Source: Hyphomonas adhaerens MHS-3 (GTDB lineage Bacteria > Pseudomonadota > Alphaproteobacteria > Caulobacterales > Hyphomonadaceae). From it: a stretch of DNA of 64,000 nt. The position numbers and the translations under genes are program-made. A model generated the notes under the pieces. It was not told where the DNA came from, made no database searches, and saw only the letters and a program-made list of their open reading frames with translations. Positions 27,979 through 37,052 of the stretch are shown piece after piece; position 1 is the stretch's first letter; every line of letters starts with the position of its first letter. Where the stretch lies: positions 62,001 to 126,000 of the forward strand of contig NZ_ARYH01000001.1 in assembly GCF_000685235.1 (NCBI RefSeq), read 5' to 3'.

Positions 27979-28509
27979 TCAGGCTGCGCTTTCGCGCATC
28001 GCGCGCAGTTTGGCTTTCTTCACCTTGTCGACCGCGCGCTGGCGTTTGAGACGCGAAAGATGGTCGATGAACAGCGTGCCTTCGAGATGGTCCATCTCGT
28101 GCTGGATACACACCGCATAGAGATCCTCGGCCCATTCCTCGACCTTGAAGCCATCATAATCCAGATAGCGGATCAGGCATTTCACCGGCCGTTCGACCTC
28201 GTCGAAAATGTCCGGCACGGACAGGCAGCCTTCTTCATAAGGCGTTGTCTCTTCGACGGTTTCGACGATTTCCGGGTTCACGAAATAGCGCGGCGCCGGC
28301 TCTTCGTCTTCCTTGGCGAGGTCCATCACGATGACGCGCAGCGGCACGCCGATCTGGATCGCGGCCAGGCCGATGCCCGGCGCGTCGTACATGGTTTCCA
28401 GCATGTCATCCATGAGCGCGCGGATTTCGTCGGTGACGCCGCCCTCAACGGGCTTCGACACCTCTTTCAGGCGCGGATCGGGGACAGTGAGAATTTCGCG
28501 AATAGCCAT
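27979..28509 (-). CDS. def: Peptide deformylase
   Basis: 176 residues. The three signature motifs are complete: [10 protein letters not shown] (GxGLAAxQ), EGCLS and QHEMDHLEG (HExxH-type, metal ligands Cys and two His). The longer length and the C-terminal basic tail ([18 protein letters not shown]) are normal for type 1 deformylases in this group. It removes N-formyl groups from nascent proteins. fmt lies two genes downstream. Confidence 0.96.
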   Translation of the reverse strand: MAIREILTVPDPRLKEVSKPVEGGVTDEIRALMDDMLETMYDAPGIGLAAIQIGVPLRVIVMDLAKEDEEPAPRYFVNPEIVETVEETTPYEEGCLSVPDIFDEVERPVKCLIRYLDYDGFKVEEWAEDLYAVCIQHEMDHLEGTLFIDHLSRLKRQRAVDKVKKAKLRAMRESAA

Positions 28510-28566
28510 ATTTTTCAGATAGGCGCGCGCCCCCGCCCGGTCAACGGGTGAGGCTGCGCAGGCAAT

Positions 28567-29907
28567 TTATTCCGCGGCGGGCAGTTTGCGGGTCTCTCCG
28601 AGGTCGAGCTGGCCGGTTTCGGGCGTCGATGTGCGGGATTCGATCTGCTTCGGCTCTGCCAACGGCTTGTTGGGCGGGGCGATCTCCATGTCCTCGAACT
28701 TGCGCAAGGTCGGCAGCACACGCTTGTCGAAGGAGCCCATGGCCGAATTGAAATGGTCGACCGATCCATTCAGGGATTTTCCGAGCTTCTCGATATGCCC
28801 CAGCATCACGCCCATCCGGCCATAGAGTTCAGCGCCGAGTTCTGCGGCGGCCATGGCATTCTCGTTCTGGTGATGCTGGCGCCAGAGATGGGCGACGGTC
28901 TTGGCCAGGGCGATGAGGGTGGTCGGCGTGGTCACGATCACCTGTTTGGACATCGCGCGCTCAATCAGGTCGGGCGCTTCCTGCAGCGCGGCGGCGAAGA
29001 AGTTCTCCCCCGGAATGAACATGGCAATATAGTCAAACCGGTTGCCGAGATTGGACTGGTAGTCCTTCGAGGCCAGCGTGTTGACGTGGCGCTGCACGCT
29101 GGTCGCATGGGCCTTCAGGTGCGCGAGTTTCTGGGCCGGGTCTTCGGTTTCCACCGCCGCCATGTAGGAGGCGAGCGAGACCTTGGAATCGATCACGATC
29201 TGGCGGTCGCCCGGCAGACGGATGATCGCATCCGGGCGCTGGCGGCCCGCCTCGGTGTCGTCATGCACCTGTTCGGAAAAGTCGCAATGAGCGGACAGGC
29301 CGGCCTGTTCCATCACATTGCGCAGAGTCATCTCGCCCCAGCGCCCGCCGCCCTTCGGCGCGGTCAGCGCGTTCACCAGCTTGCCGGTCTCGGCGGTGTT
29401 GCGGTGCAGGCTTTCGCTGATCGCCTTGACCTGTTCGGACAGAAGCGACTTGTCCGCGGTGCGGACTTTTTCAAGTTCGTCGACGCGTTTCTTGAAGGCA
29501 TCGAAATTGTCGCCAATGGGCTTCATCAGCTCTTTCAGGTGGCCCTGCGCGCCTTCCTTGTGCTTCTCGAATGTCTCGTTGGCGAGCTGCAGGAATTGCG
29601 CATTCGCCTGACGCAGCACGCCCTGCGCCATGTCGGCAAATTTCTTCTCGTCCTCTGCGCTGCGGGCCCGGGATTCGGCAAGGGCGATCTCGGCCTCACG
29701 CAGGTTTGCTTCGAGCGTCACCACACGCTGACGGGCAGCTTCACGCTCGTCAGTGGCGTGGTCGCGCTCCATCTGCAGCCGCTCGGTCTTCTGCTGTGCG
29801 GAGCTGAGCTGCATCCACGCAATGACGCCTGCCCCGAGGGCGAGGAAGAAGAGGATCAGGTGGGCAAGATCAAAACTCTGCCCGGCAATGGTGACAATCG
29901 GTTCCAT
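28567..29907 (-). CDS. rmuC: DNA recombination protein RmuC
   Basis: 446 residues with an N-terminal membrane helix (FDLAHLILFFLALGAGVIAW), a long coiled coil at about 35-150 and the RmuC core containing KGGGRWGEMTLRNVMEQAGL, IDSKVSLASYMAAVE, and FIPGENFFAAAL. RmuC limits inversions at inverted repeats and is predicted to have a PD-(D/E)XK-like nuclease fold. The C-terminal tail is Pro/Lys rich. It lies in the same orientation between ybaB and def. Confidence 0.94.
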   Translation of the reverse strand: MEPIVTIAGQSFDLAHLILFFLALGAGVIAWMQLSSAQQKTERLQMERDHATDEREAARQRVVTLEANLREAEIALAESRARSAEDEKKFADMAQGVLRQANAQFLQLANETFEKHKEGAQGHLKELMKPIGDNFDAFKKRVDELEKVRTADKSLLSEQVKAISESLHRNTAETGKLVNALTAPKGGGRWGEMTLRNVMEQAGLSAHCDFSEQVHDDTEAGRQRPDAIIRLPGDRQIVIDSKVSLASYMAAVETEDPAQKLAHLKAHATSVQRHVNTLASKDYQSNLGNRFDYIAMFIPGENFFAAALQEAPDLIERAMSKQVIVTTPTTLIALAKTVAHLWRQHHQNENAMAAAELGAELYGRMGVMLGHIEKLGKSLNGSVDHFNSAMGSFDKRVLPTLRKFEDMEIAPPNKPLAEPKQIESRTSTPETGQLDLGETRKLPAAE

Positions 29908-29963
29908 TCAGCCTCTCTGGCATGATTCCGGAGGAACATATACGGAACAGGAACAGGTGTCGA

Positions 29964-30287
29964 CTAAAACGGCATCTTGAAGCCCGGCATCATGCCGCCG
30001 AAGCCGGAGGTGGCTTCTTTCATGGCCGCTTCCATGGCCTCGTCGAGGCGGCGGCGGGCGTCGGCATGGGCGGCCTTGATCAGGTCTTCCAGGATTTCCG
30101 GCTCGTCGCCCATCAGGCTCGGATCGATGCTGAGGGAAACGAGTTCCCCCTTGCCGCGCAGGCGCACCTTCACGAGACCCGCGCCGGACACGCCATCGGC
30201 CTCGGTCGACTCGATCTTCTCCTGCGCTTCCTGCATCTTGCCCTGCATCTGCTGGGCCTGCTGCATGATCTTGGCGAGGTCTTTCAT
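29964..30287 (-). CDS. YbaB/EbfC family nucleoid-associated protein
   Basis: 107 residues. An N-terminal helix (MKDLAKIMQQAQQMQGKMQEA) forms a coiled coil, followed by a beta/alpha core with VRLRGKGELVSLSIDPSL and the LIKAAHADARRRLDEAME helix. YbaB dimers bind DNA without strong sequence preference. dnaX ends 11 nt upstream, the usual dnaX-ybaB pairing; recR, often third, is not present here. Confidence 0.95.
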   Translation of the reverse strand: MKDLAKIMQQAQQMQGKMQEAQEKIESTEADGVSGAGLVKVRLRGKGELVSLSIDPSLMGDEPEILEDLIKAAHADARRRLDEAMEAAMKEATSGFGGMMPGFKMPF

Positions 30288-30298
30288 GATCGGGTCCT

Positions 30299-32002
30299 TC
30301 AGGCTTGGCGGCGGGTGCTCAGGTCTATGACGTTTTCGGCATCGGCGGGAATTTCGGGATTTGCCCGGTCCTCGTCGACAACATCCACAATGGTGGCGCC
30401 CGGCAGGCTGTTCAAGGCCGCCGCGATGATCGGATGCGCCGCCGCTGCCGCGAAGCGCTCTTCCTTTGTGCGGATCTCGGCCGCGCGCACGGTTTCCGCT
30501 CCGCCGCGAATTTGCTCAACAATCCAGTCGTCACCGGTCTGGCGTTCCAGGAACCCTTTCAGGCGGGCCAGCACATCCGACGGTGCCGACGGCTCCAGCT
30601 CGCAGGTGAAGTGGCCGTAGCTGACCGGGCCGGGCTTGATATAGCGCTCCATCTCGACCTGGAGATTGATCTCCCGCAGGGCCGTCAGATGGGCAAGGAT
30701 ACTCTCAAAGCTGTCCAGCCCGCCGGGGTCTGGCGGGGCCTCAGCCTGTCCTTCAGGCTTTCCCGGCGAAGCTTTGCCCTCCGCGATCATGCGGGCGGCT
30801 TCTTCCGGGGACGGAAGACTGGCAGAGGCAACAAGGCGCAGGATCACCATGTTGAGGGCCGTGGCCGGATCCGGCGCGACCTGAAGCACATTGTAGCCGG
30901 ACAGCAGGATCTGCCAGGTACGGGACGCTTCGGCCGGCGTCAGGCGCTGGGCCATGGCGCGCGTGCGCTCCACCCAGTCGGCCGGGCCGCCGGGCTGGTA
31001 GTCATCGCCGGTGGCTTGCGCGATGGAAATATCGGCGGCGATTTCGAGCAGGTCCTTCAGGATCACCGCCGGGTCTGCCCCGCCGCGCACCTGGTCCTGC
31101 ACTTCTTCCAGCGCGGCTTTCGCTTCACCGGCGATGGCTTTCTCGAACGCGTCCATCAGGCGGCCCCGGTCGCCCAGGCCCAGCATGTCACGCACGGCCG
31201 CGCCGGTGACCGTCTCCCCTTCCATCGTCTGGACGATGGCCTGGTCGAGAATGGACAGCCCGTCGCGGACAGAGCCTTCGGCGGCCCGCGCGATCAGGGC
31301 GAGGCCTTCTTCGGACACAGTCGCGCCTTCGTTCTTCGCGATCCGCCCCAGATGCATCGCCAGCGCCGCAGGTTCCAGCCGTTTCAAGTCGAATCGCTGG
31401 CAACGCGACAGCACCGTGACCGGCACCTTTCGGATCTCTGTCGTGGCGAAGATGAACTTCACATGCGGCGGCGGCTCTTCCAGCGTCTTCAAGAGCGCGT
31501 TGAAACTGGCGTTCGACAGCATGTGCACTTCGTCGATGATGTAGACTTTATGCTTGGCCGAGACCGGGGCGTAGCGGGCCCCGTCCAGCAGGTCGCGCAT
31601 GTCAGCCACCCCGGTGCGGCTGGCGGCATCCAGCTCCAGCACGTCCGGATGGCGCGACGCCATGATCGCCTCGCAATGCTCACCCAGCGGCCTCAGGTTC
31701 ACCGACGGGCCGTCATGATCCTCTGACGTGTAGTTCAGCGCCCGGGCCAGCAGACGCGCTGTGGTCGTCTTGCCGATGCCGCGCACGCCGGTCAGCATGA
31801 AGGCATGGGCGATACGGCCGGTCTCGAAGGCGTTCCGGAGCGTGCGGACCATGGCCTCCTGGCCGATCAGGTCTTCGAAGGTGCGGGGCCGGTATTTCCG
31901 GGCGAGCACTTCATAGGCGCCGGGCTTTGCCGGGGCCTCGTCTTCCCCGAACATGGAGAAGGTCGCGTCGTCGCGCTCGGTATCGGAATCGGTCTCGCTC
32001 AT
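30299..32002 (-). CDS. dnaX: DNA polymerase III subunits gamma/tau
   Basis: 567-residue clamp-loader ATPase. The P-loop GVRGIGKTTTARLLARAL and the Walker B/sensor region YIIDEVHMLSNASFNALLKTLEEPP are intact, with the SRCQRFDLKRL sensor motif. The zinc module is degenerate: the segment from ALNYTSEDHD to EHCEAIMASRH holds only one cysteine where E. coli has four. Similar loss is usual in alphaproteobacteria as far as I know. The tau-like C-terminus is shorter than in E. coli. It is co-transcribed with ybaB. Confidence 0.95.
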   Translation of the reverse strand: MSETDSDTERDDATFSMFGEDEAPAKPGAYEVLARKYRPRTFEDLIGQEAMVRTLRNAFETGRIAHAFMLTGVRGIGKTTTARLLARALNYTSEDHDGPSVNLRPLGEHCEAIMASRHPDVLELDAASRTGVADMRDLLDGARYAPVSAKHKVYIIDEVHMLSNASFNALLKTLEEPPPHVKFIFATTEIRKVPVTVLSRCQRFDLKRLEPAALAMHLGRIAKNEGATVSEEGLALIARAAEGSVRDGLSILDQAIVQTMEGETVTGAAVRDMLGLGDRGRLMDAFEKAIAGEAKAALEEVQDQVRGGADPAVILKDLLEIAADISIAQATGDDYQPGGPADWVERTRAMAQRLTPAEASRTWQILLSGYNVLQVAPDPATALNMVILRLVASASLPSPEEAARMIAEGKASPGKPEGQAEAPPDPGGLDSFESILAHLTALREINLQVEMERYIKPGPVSYGHFTCELEPSAPSDVLARLKGFLERQTGDDWIVEQIRGGAETVRAAEIRTKEERFAAAAAHPIIAAALNSLPGATIVDVVDEDRANPEIPADAENVIDLSTRRQA

Positions 32003-32127
32003 TGCGCCGGACCTTAGCCGCTGCGAGGGGCTGGGCCAATGGGCTGCTGCGGTAGAGATGGAAACCGCGCTGCCAGCTCACAAAACCGTAACTCCCGCGC
32101 GCAGCCGCCTGCCGCTACAGGTTGCAG

Positions 32128-32940
32128 ATGGGCGGATGGCAGAACCTGCGGGCACATTGCCTGAAAATACTGCGGACACGGGCGGCGCAGGCCGCGCTGT
32201 CTGTTGGCGGGCACGTCCTCGTGCTGGGCGGGCTGCTTCTGGCCAATCCGTGGAGGCCTGACCCGGTCTTGCCCGAACCACCGCTGATCGTGGACCTCGT
32301 CACCCTCACAGTGGCGGAGGAAGAGAAAACCGAAGAGGCGCCCGCGCCGGGGCGTCCTTCCCCACCGCCCCCTGTGCCAAAGCCAGCCCCCAAGCCGGCG
32401 ACCGTATCGAAGCCCGCTCCTGCGCCTGCCCGCAAGCCCCCAAATGATCGCCCACCTGCAAGCGAGATCATCCTCGCGCCCATGGACGCGCCCGGCCCAG
32501 CAGACACTCCGGATAGTGGTGATGCGATCGCGGCCACGCCATATCCCGGCGCGGCAGGCGTCGATCCGGCGGTGGGTCAGGCCATCGCCGCCCTCTTCTG
32601 CCGCCGCATGGACGAGGACGAACGCTATGCCGCCGGGTGCGCCGAGCAACCCGCCATCGACCCGTTCGAACGCCCGCCCGCCATCGCCATGCTGACCCCG
32701 GAGGAGCGCCGCATCCAGGCGGTCCGAACACAGCAGCTGGCCCGGACGGCGGGCTATGGCAATTTCCTCGAATGGTATCTGGCGCATGACGCCGTGATCC
32801 CCAAAACCCTTCCGGGCGGGATCGACAATTCCATCTTCATGGACCGCAAGGACGAGGCGACGATGCAGCAGGAGCGCCTGATGCGCGGCGGCACGCCTGA
32901 CTGGGCCGCCGACATCGCCCGCGCCCACGGGCAGGAGTGA
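32128..32940 (+). CDS. TonB/TolA-like single-pass proline-rich membrane protein
   Basis: 270 residues. A basic N-terminus leads to one membrane helix at about 20-38 (AALSVGGHVLVLGGLLLA), a strand-like VDLVTLTVAEEE stretch and a Pro/Lys/Ala-rich linker at about 70-112 (PVPKPAPKPATVSKPAPAP), the periplasm-spanning style of TonB and TolA. The globular C-terminus contains two cysteines (CRRMDEDERYAAGC) and does not show the canonical TonB YP motif. I choose the ATG at 32128 rather than a TTG two codons earlier. Function unknown; perhaps an envelope adapter. It is divergent from dnaX. Confidence 0.75.
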   Translation: MGGWQNLRAHCLKILRTRAAQAALSVGGHVLVLGGLLLANPWRPDPVLPEPPLIVDLVTLTVAEEEKTEEAPAPGRPSPPPPVPKPAPKPATVSKPAPAPARKPPNDRPPASEIILAPMDAPGPADTPDSGDAIAATPYPGAAGVDPAVGQAIAALFCRRMDEDERYAAGCAEQPAIDPFERPPAIAMLTPEERRIQAVRTQQLARTAGYGNFLEWYLAHDAVIPKTLPGGIDNSIFMDRKDEATMQQERLMRGGTPDWAADIARAHGQE

Positions 32941-32958
32941 GCGCGGTTCCGCTCCGCC

Positions 32959-33738
32959 TCAGCCTTCCAGCAGTTTCTCGCGGATTGTGTCCTGCTGCGC
33001 TGGCGTCACGCCGAGGGTTTCGGTGAGGTAGGTGTCGAGCGAGCCGACTTCGCCGATGATCGTGCCCATCGCGGTTTCGAGATAAGGCAGCCGCACGCCG
33101 ATGAAGGGGCGGAAGACTTCCGGCTCATAGTTCTTGCCGATATGGGCGTTGAACATGGTGGCGATCTCGCCAAGGCGCCCGTCCACGTCGACGGCCTCAT
33201 TGGTGAGGATATAGTCGGCGTGGATGTCATCCTGCGCGACGCCCAGCACATGGTGGGTCAGCGCGCAGAGAATGCCCGTGCGGTCTTTCCCCGCGGCGCA
33301 GTTCACGAGGCCGGCCTCGTCATCTTTCAGCTCCGCCAGATGGCTGAACCAGGTGGAGAACAATTCCTTGTGGTGCGCCTTGAACGGGGCGACTCGGTAA
33401 TAATCCGTCATCCAGGCCTCGGCCTTTTCGGCGTCGGCCTCGACTTTTGTCAGAAACTGGTGGTGCGGCGCCTCATGCTCGCGGCCGCCGTCATGCGTGA
33501 TGGTCATCGGGGCGGACCATTTGCCCGGCTGGCGCTCGCGCTCGTCGGGGCGGCGCAGGTCTGCCTGCACGGCAATCCGCTTCTGCCGTATCTGTTGCAG
33601 ATCGCCATGCGTGGCCTCGGCATAATGGCCGGAGCGGAACAGCCGCCCCTGCTTCACGTGGCCCCCATGGCGGGAGGCATAGCCCCCGAAATCCCGGAAA
33701 TTGCGAACGCCTTCAAGCGGCAGGATACGATCTTTCAT
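32959..33738 (-). CDS. Tyrosine-protein phosphatase
   Basis: 259 residues. The N-terminal VRNFRDFGGYASRHGGHVK and the active-site loop VNCAAGKDRTGIL (HCx5R-type CX5R with C and R) place it with the lipid/tyrosine phosphatases of the PTP family (YP_3-like). Upstream LFRSGHYAEATHGD and LRRPDERERQPG segments are usual for the group. Substrate could be a phosphotyrosine protein or a phosphoinositide-like lipid. It converges on the TonB-like gene, with 18 nt between the stops. Confidence 0.9.
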   Translation of the reverse strand: MKDRILPLEGVRNFRDFGGYASRHGGHVKQGRLFRSGHYAEATHGDLQQIRQKRIAVQADLRRPDERERQPGKWSAPMTITHDGGREHEAPHHQFLTKVEADAEKAEAWMTDYYRVAPFKAHHKELFSTWFSHLAELKDDEAGLVNCAAGKDRTGILCALTHHVLGVAQDDIHADYILTNEAVDVDGRLGEIATMFNAHIGKNYEPEVFRPFIGVRLPYLETAMGTIIGEVGSLDTYLTETLGVTPAQQDTIREKLLEG

Positions 33739-33788
33739 GTTAGGGCAGCTAGCGCGGCCCCGCGCGCTCGTCTACCCTGACCCTATGA

Positions 33789-33842
33789 CAAGCCTTTCAA
33801 TTTGAGGCTTGGGAACCGAAGGGCCTGCCGGGCGTTTCGGTT
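33789..33842. promoter_or_regulatory. Two small stem-loops ahead of the SYLF gene
   Basis: CAAGCCT (33789-33795) pairs with AGGCTTG (33805-33811), and AACCGAA (33814-33820) pairs with TTCGGTT (33836-33842). The second lies about 30 nt upstream of the SYLF start. They may be promoter operators, a leader RNA or part of a terminator; no poly-T run follows. Confidence 0.3.
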
Positions 33843-33872
33843 TGGATATTTCAACAGACCCAGGAGTCTCAA

Positions 33873-34430
33873 ATGGCCCGTATTCGTTCAATGATTGCTG
33901 CTGCCTGCCTTGCAGTGGGGACAGTTTCCGTCACTGCCTGCTCTACCCTGCCTGACGAAGTTGACCGCGCCCAGATCGACACTGACAGCCGCCAGGCACT
34001 GAACCAACTCTATGCCAAGAACGATGCCGCCCGCGCCATTGGCCAGCAGGCCCGCGCCGTGCTGATCTTCCCGTCGATCGTGAAAGCCGGTCTCGGCATT
34101 GGCGGGGCCTATGGCGAAGGTGAGATGCGCCAGGGCGGCGGCGTCACCGGCTACTACTCCACCTTCACCGGCTCGTGGGGCCTGCAGGCCGGCGCGCAGC
34201 AATATGGCTATGCCGTGTTCCTGATGAACGACGACGCCGTGCAGTATGTGCGGGAATCCGAAGGCTGGGAAATTGGCGTCGGCCCGACGGTTGTGCTGGT
34301 GAATGCGGGCGTCGCGCAGAACCTGTCGACCACGTCGCTGAAGGAAGATGCCTACGCCTTCATCTTCGACCAGAAAGGCCTGATGGCCGGCATCTCGATC
34401 GAAGGCACGAAGATCAACAAGCTGCACTAA
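33873..34430 (+). CDS. SYLF-domain lipoprotein (YSC84-related)
   Basis: 185 residues with a lipobox signal (AACLAVGTVSVTACSTLP, cysteine near residue 23) followed by the SYLF/YSC84 domain. The signature appears in ARAVLIFPSIVKAGLGIGG and GMREG-like GEMRQGGGVTGYYSTFTGSW, and IFDQKGLMAGISIEGTKI ends the domain. SYLF domains bind phosphoinositides in eukaryotes; bacterial versions are exported and function is unclear. An AGGAG site precedes the ATG. A strong terminator follows. Confidence 0.92.
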   Translation: MARIRSMIAAACLAVGTVSVTACSTLPDEVDRAQIDTDSRQALNQLYAKNDAARAIGQQARAVLIFPSIVKAGLGIGGAYGEGEMRQGGGVTGYYSTFTGSWGLQAGAQQYGYAVFLMNDDAVQYVRESEGWEIGVGPTVVLVNAGVAQNLSTTSLKEDAYAFIFDQKGLMAGISIEGTKINKLH

Positions 34431-34449
34431 GCTGATCGCAAAAGACAAA

Positions 34450-34484
34450 GGGGCTGGCCTGTCACCGGGCCAGCCCCTTTTTTT
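34450..34484. terminator. Bidirectional intrinsic terminator
   Basis: GGGGCTGGCC (34450-34459) pairs with GGCCAGCCCC (34468-34477), a 10-bp GC stem with an 8-nt loop, followed on the + strand by seven T. On the - strand it is followed by TTTGTCTTTT. It ends the SYLF transcript and that of the convergent MscS gene. Confidence 0.85.
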
Positions 34485-34499
34485 GTTCCGGTCAATGGA

Positions 34500-35327
34500 T
34501 CAGGTCTCGTTGACCAGGATGACTTTGCGGTGCGGGAACGGGATCTCGATCCCGGCCGCATCCAGGGCCTTCTTCACCTGTTCGGGCACGGAGAACCGGA
34601 CCGTGAAATAGTCCTCGCCGTTGACGAAGGGACGCGTCGCAAACTCGACCGCGCTGTCGCCCAGCGTGTTGACCACAACGACCGGTTCCGGATCATCCAG
34701 GATCAGTGGATGATCCGCGAAGACCTTGCGGATGACTTCCTTGGCCTTGTCGATGTCTGTGTCATACGACACGCCGAACGCCATCTCGACGCCGCGGATC
34801 GGGTGATGGCTGTGATTGACGATCTTCTCGCCCCAGATCTGGCCATTCGGAATCACGACCTGCTGGTTGTCGAACGTCTGCAGGACGGTGGTGAACAGCG
34901 TGATTTCCTCGACCTTGCCGAAACTGCCGGCCGCATCGACGAAATCCCCGACCTTGTAAGGCCGGAAGATCATCAGCATGACGCCTGCCGCGAGGTTGGA
35001 CATGGCGCCCTGCAAGGCGAGCCCGACCGCCAGGCCGGCAGCACCGAGCAGCGCAACGATCGAGGTCGTCTCCACCCCGAACCGGTTGAGCACCGCAACG
35101 GCCACGAAGGCCATGATGACGTATTTGGCGACACTGCCCAGGAACCGGAACAGCGTGTCATCCAGTTTCTCGTGCCGCTCGCCCATCCGGCGCACGGATT
35201 TGCCGATCCTCCCGGCAGCCCAGAGGCCGACAATGAGGATCAACAGCGCCAGCAGGATATTTGTTGCCCACCCCAGCAGGCCGGGCAGGTATTGATTGAT
35301 GTCCAGTTGCTCGATCCAGTCTTCCAT
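34500..35327 (-). CDS. mscS: Small-conductance mechanosensitive channel MscS
   Basis: 275 residues, close to E. coli MscS (286). Three membrane helices precede the pore helix GAAGLAVGLALQGAMSNLAAG and the beta-domain segments DFVDAAGSFGKVEEI and VIPNGQIWGEKIVNHSHHP. The start is MEDWIEQLDINQYLPG (ATG 35325-35327); a longer open frame upstream lacks support. It opens on membrane tension to save the cell from hypo-osmotic lysis. A second MscS paralogue with a BON domain is at 19.1-20.5 kb. Confidence 0.94.
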   Translation of the reverse strand: MEDWIEQLDINQYLPGLLGWATNILLALLILIVGLWAAGRIGKSVRRMGERHEKLDDTLFRFLGSVAKYVIMAFVAVAVLNRFGVETTSIVALLGAAGLAVGLALQGAMSNLAAGVMLMIFRPYKVGDFVDAAGSFGKVEEITLFTTVLQTFDNQQVVIPNGQIWGEKIVNHSHHPIRGVEMAFGVSYDTDIDKAKEVIRKVFADHPLILDDPEPVVVVNTLGDSAVEFATRPFVNGEDYFTVRFSVPEQVKKALDAAGIEIPFPHRKVILVNET

Positions 35328-35446
35328 CAGCTTTCCCCATGTTTGCTCAATCGGAGCGTGAACAATTCCACGCCTGAATGGAAGCCGGGTTTTCCATTCA
35401 TCCGGCATTCATATCATGGCTGACGGGCGCTGGCGCCCGCCCTGCC

Positions 35447-35487
35447 GGCCAGCTTTATCGGCCAGCTTTTATCGGCCAGCTTTTATC
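35447..35487. repeat. Triple tandem repeat, 13-14 bp unit, at the amn 3' end
   Basis: GGCCAGCTTTATC at 35447-35459 is followed by two copies of GGCCAGCTTTTATC at 35460-35473 and 35474-35487. The last copy overlaps the amn stop codon (TAA on the - strand at 35483-35485). It probably arose by slippage. Confidence 0.85.
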
Positions 35488-36934
35488 GGAACGGCGGCTC
35501 GTCGAAGCTGCGGAGCTTGCGGCTGTGCAGCTTGGCGCCCTTGTCGGCGGCGAGGCGTTCGAGCGTCTCGATGCCGATGCGGATGTGCTCGCCGATGGCC
35601 CGCTCGTAGAAACGGTTGGCGGCGCCGGGCAGCTTGATCTCCCCGTGCAGCGGCTTGTCCGACACGCAGAGCAGCACGCCATAGGGCACGCGCAGGCGGT
35701 AGCCGTTCGCCGCGATGGTCGCGCTTTCCATCTCGATGGCGATGGCGCGTGACTTGTTGAACCGCGGGGCCGAGGCTGAAAAGCGAAGTTCCCAGTTGCG
35801 ATCGTCCGTGGTCACCACGGTGCCGGTCCGCAGGCGCTTCTTCAGCTCGTCGCCAGATTCCCCGGTGACATGGGCGGCGGCTTCCTGAAGGGCGATCTGG
35901 ACTTCCGCCAGCGCCGGGATGGGGATCTCCGGCGGCAGGACCGAGTCCAGCACATGATCTTCACGCAGATAGGCGTGCGCCAGAACATAATCGCCGATGG
36001 CCTGCGAATGGCGCAGCCCGCCGCAATGGCCGACCATCAGCCAGCATTGCGGACGGATGACCGCCAGGTGATCGGTGATCGTCTTCGCATTCGCTGGGCC
36101 GACACCGATATTGACCAGCGTGATGCCGGCATTGTTCGGGGCACGCAGGTGATAGGCCGGCATCTGCGACCGACGCCAGGGGGACGCATCTATTTCGGCG
36201 CGGGAGTTGGCCGTCGGCTCGGAAATCTCCAGCCCGCCCGGCACCGAAAGAGAGGTGTAGCGCGAGCCATTGCCCAGCTGCTCCAGCGCCCAGTCGCAGA
36301 ACGCATCGACATAGCGGTGGTAGTTCGTGAACAGAATATAATGCTGGAAGTGCTCCACCGGCGTGCCGGTATAGTGCTGCAGGCGTTTCAGCGAGAAATC
36401 CGAGCGCAGCGCATCGAACAGGGCGAGCGGACGTTCGGTGAAAGGCTCGTACAGTTCGCCATCGGCCACCTCGTCCCCGATTTCCGCCAGGTCCGGGCTC
36501 GGGAAATGGCGGGCGAGTTCTGCCGGGGAGATTTCCTCAAGGCCGGAGGCCTGCCCCTGCTCCCACACATAGGCGTAAGGCATTTCCGATTGCGAGCGTT
36601 CGACGAAGACCTCGATCTCGTAATACTTCAGCAGCGGGGTCAGCTGTTCCATCAGGTACGGGCGGAAAAAGTCCGGCCGCGAGAAGGTGGAGATATAGGT
36701 GCCCGGTTCCGAGATACGGCCGAAGGACCGTGAGATGCGCGGGGCTGGCCCCTCCGGATTGTAGACGATCCGGATCTGCGGATAGCAGAAGGCGCCGGAT
36801 GCGCGCAGTTGCGGATCGGGCGGCGTGCCTTCGTGCAGGAAGGTGTGAAGGGCGGCGGATTGCGCCTCGACAGCCTCGGTATAAAGCGCTTCGAGGGCGT
36901 CAATGACGGCTTCAGGTGTAGTGAGTTTCGACAT
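35483..36934 (-). CDS. amn: AMP nucleosidase
   Basis: 483 residues, normal for bacterial Amn (E. coli 484). An N-terminal regulatory domain (PDPQLRASGAFCYPQIRI) is followed by a nucleoside-phosphorylase-fold catalytic domain with NIGVGPANAKTITDHLAV, MVGHCGGLRHSQAIGDYVLA and IAIEMESATIAANGYRLRVPYG. It splits AMP into adenine and ribose-5-phosphate, adjusting adenylate pools. The start at ATG 36932-36934 gives MSKLTTPEAVIDALEAL. The gene is monocistronic; three copies of a 13-14 bp repeat touch its stop codon. Confidence 0.95.
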   Translation of the reverse strand: MSKLTTPEAVIDALEALYTEAVEAQSAALHTFLHEGTPPDPQLRASGAFCYPQIRIVYNPEGPAPRISRSFGRISEPGTYISTFSRPDFFRPYLMEQLTPLLKYYEIEVFVERSQSEMPYAYVWEQGQASGLEEISPAELARHFPSPDLAEIGDEVADGELYEPFTERPLALFDALRSDFSLKRLQHYTGTPVEHFQHYILFTNYHRYVDAFCDWALEQLGNGSRYTSLSVPGGLEISEPTANSRAEIDASPWRRSQMPAYHLRAPNNAGITLVNIGVGPANAKTITDHLAVIRPQCWLMVGHCGGLRHSQAIGDYVLAHAYLREDHVLDSVLPPEIPIPALAEVQIALQEAAAHVTGESGDELKKRLRTGTVVTTDDRNWELRFSASAPRFNKSRAIAIEMESATIAANGYRLRVPYGVLLCVSDKPLHGEIKLPGAANRFYERAIGEHIRIGIETLERLAADKGAKLHSRKLRSFDEPPFR

Positions 36935-37052
36935 GTCGCCATCTGCCCCAGAGGGAGAGGTCTGTCAATTCACCATAATATGAAATCGGCCAGCACCCCT
37001 GCCCGGCACGGGGCGGGCCCGGCCGGTGAAATGCCTGTCTTTTCAGACGGGT

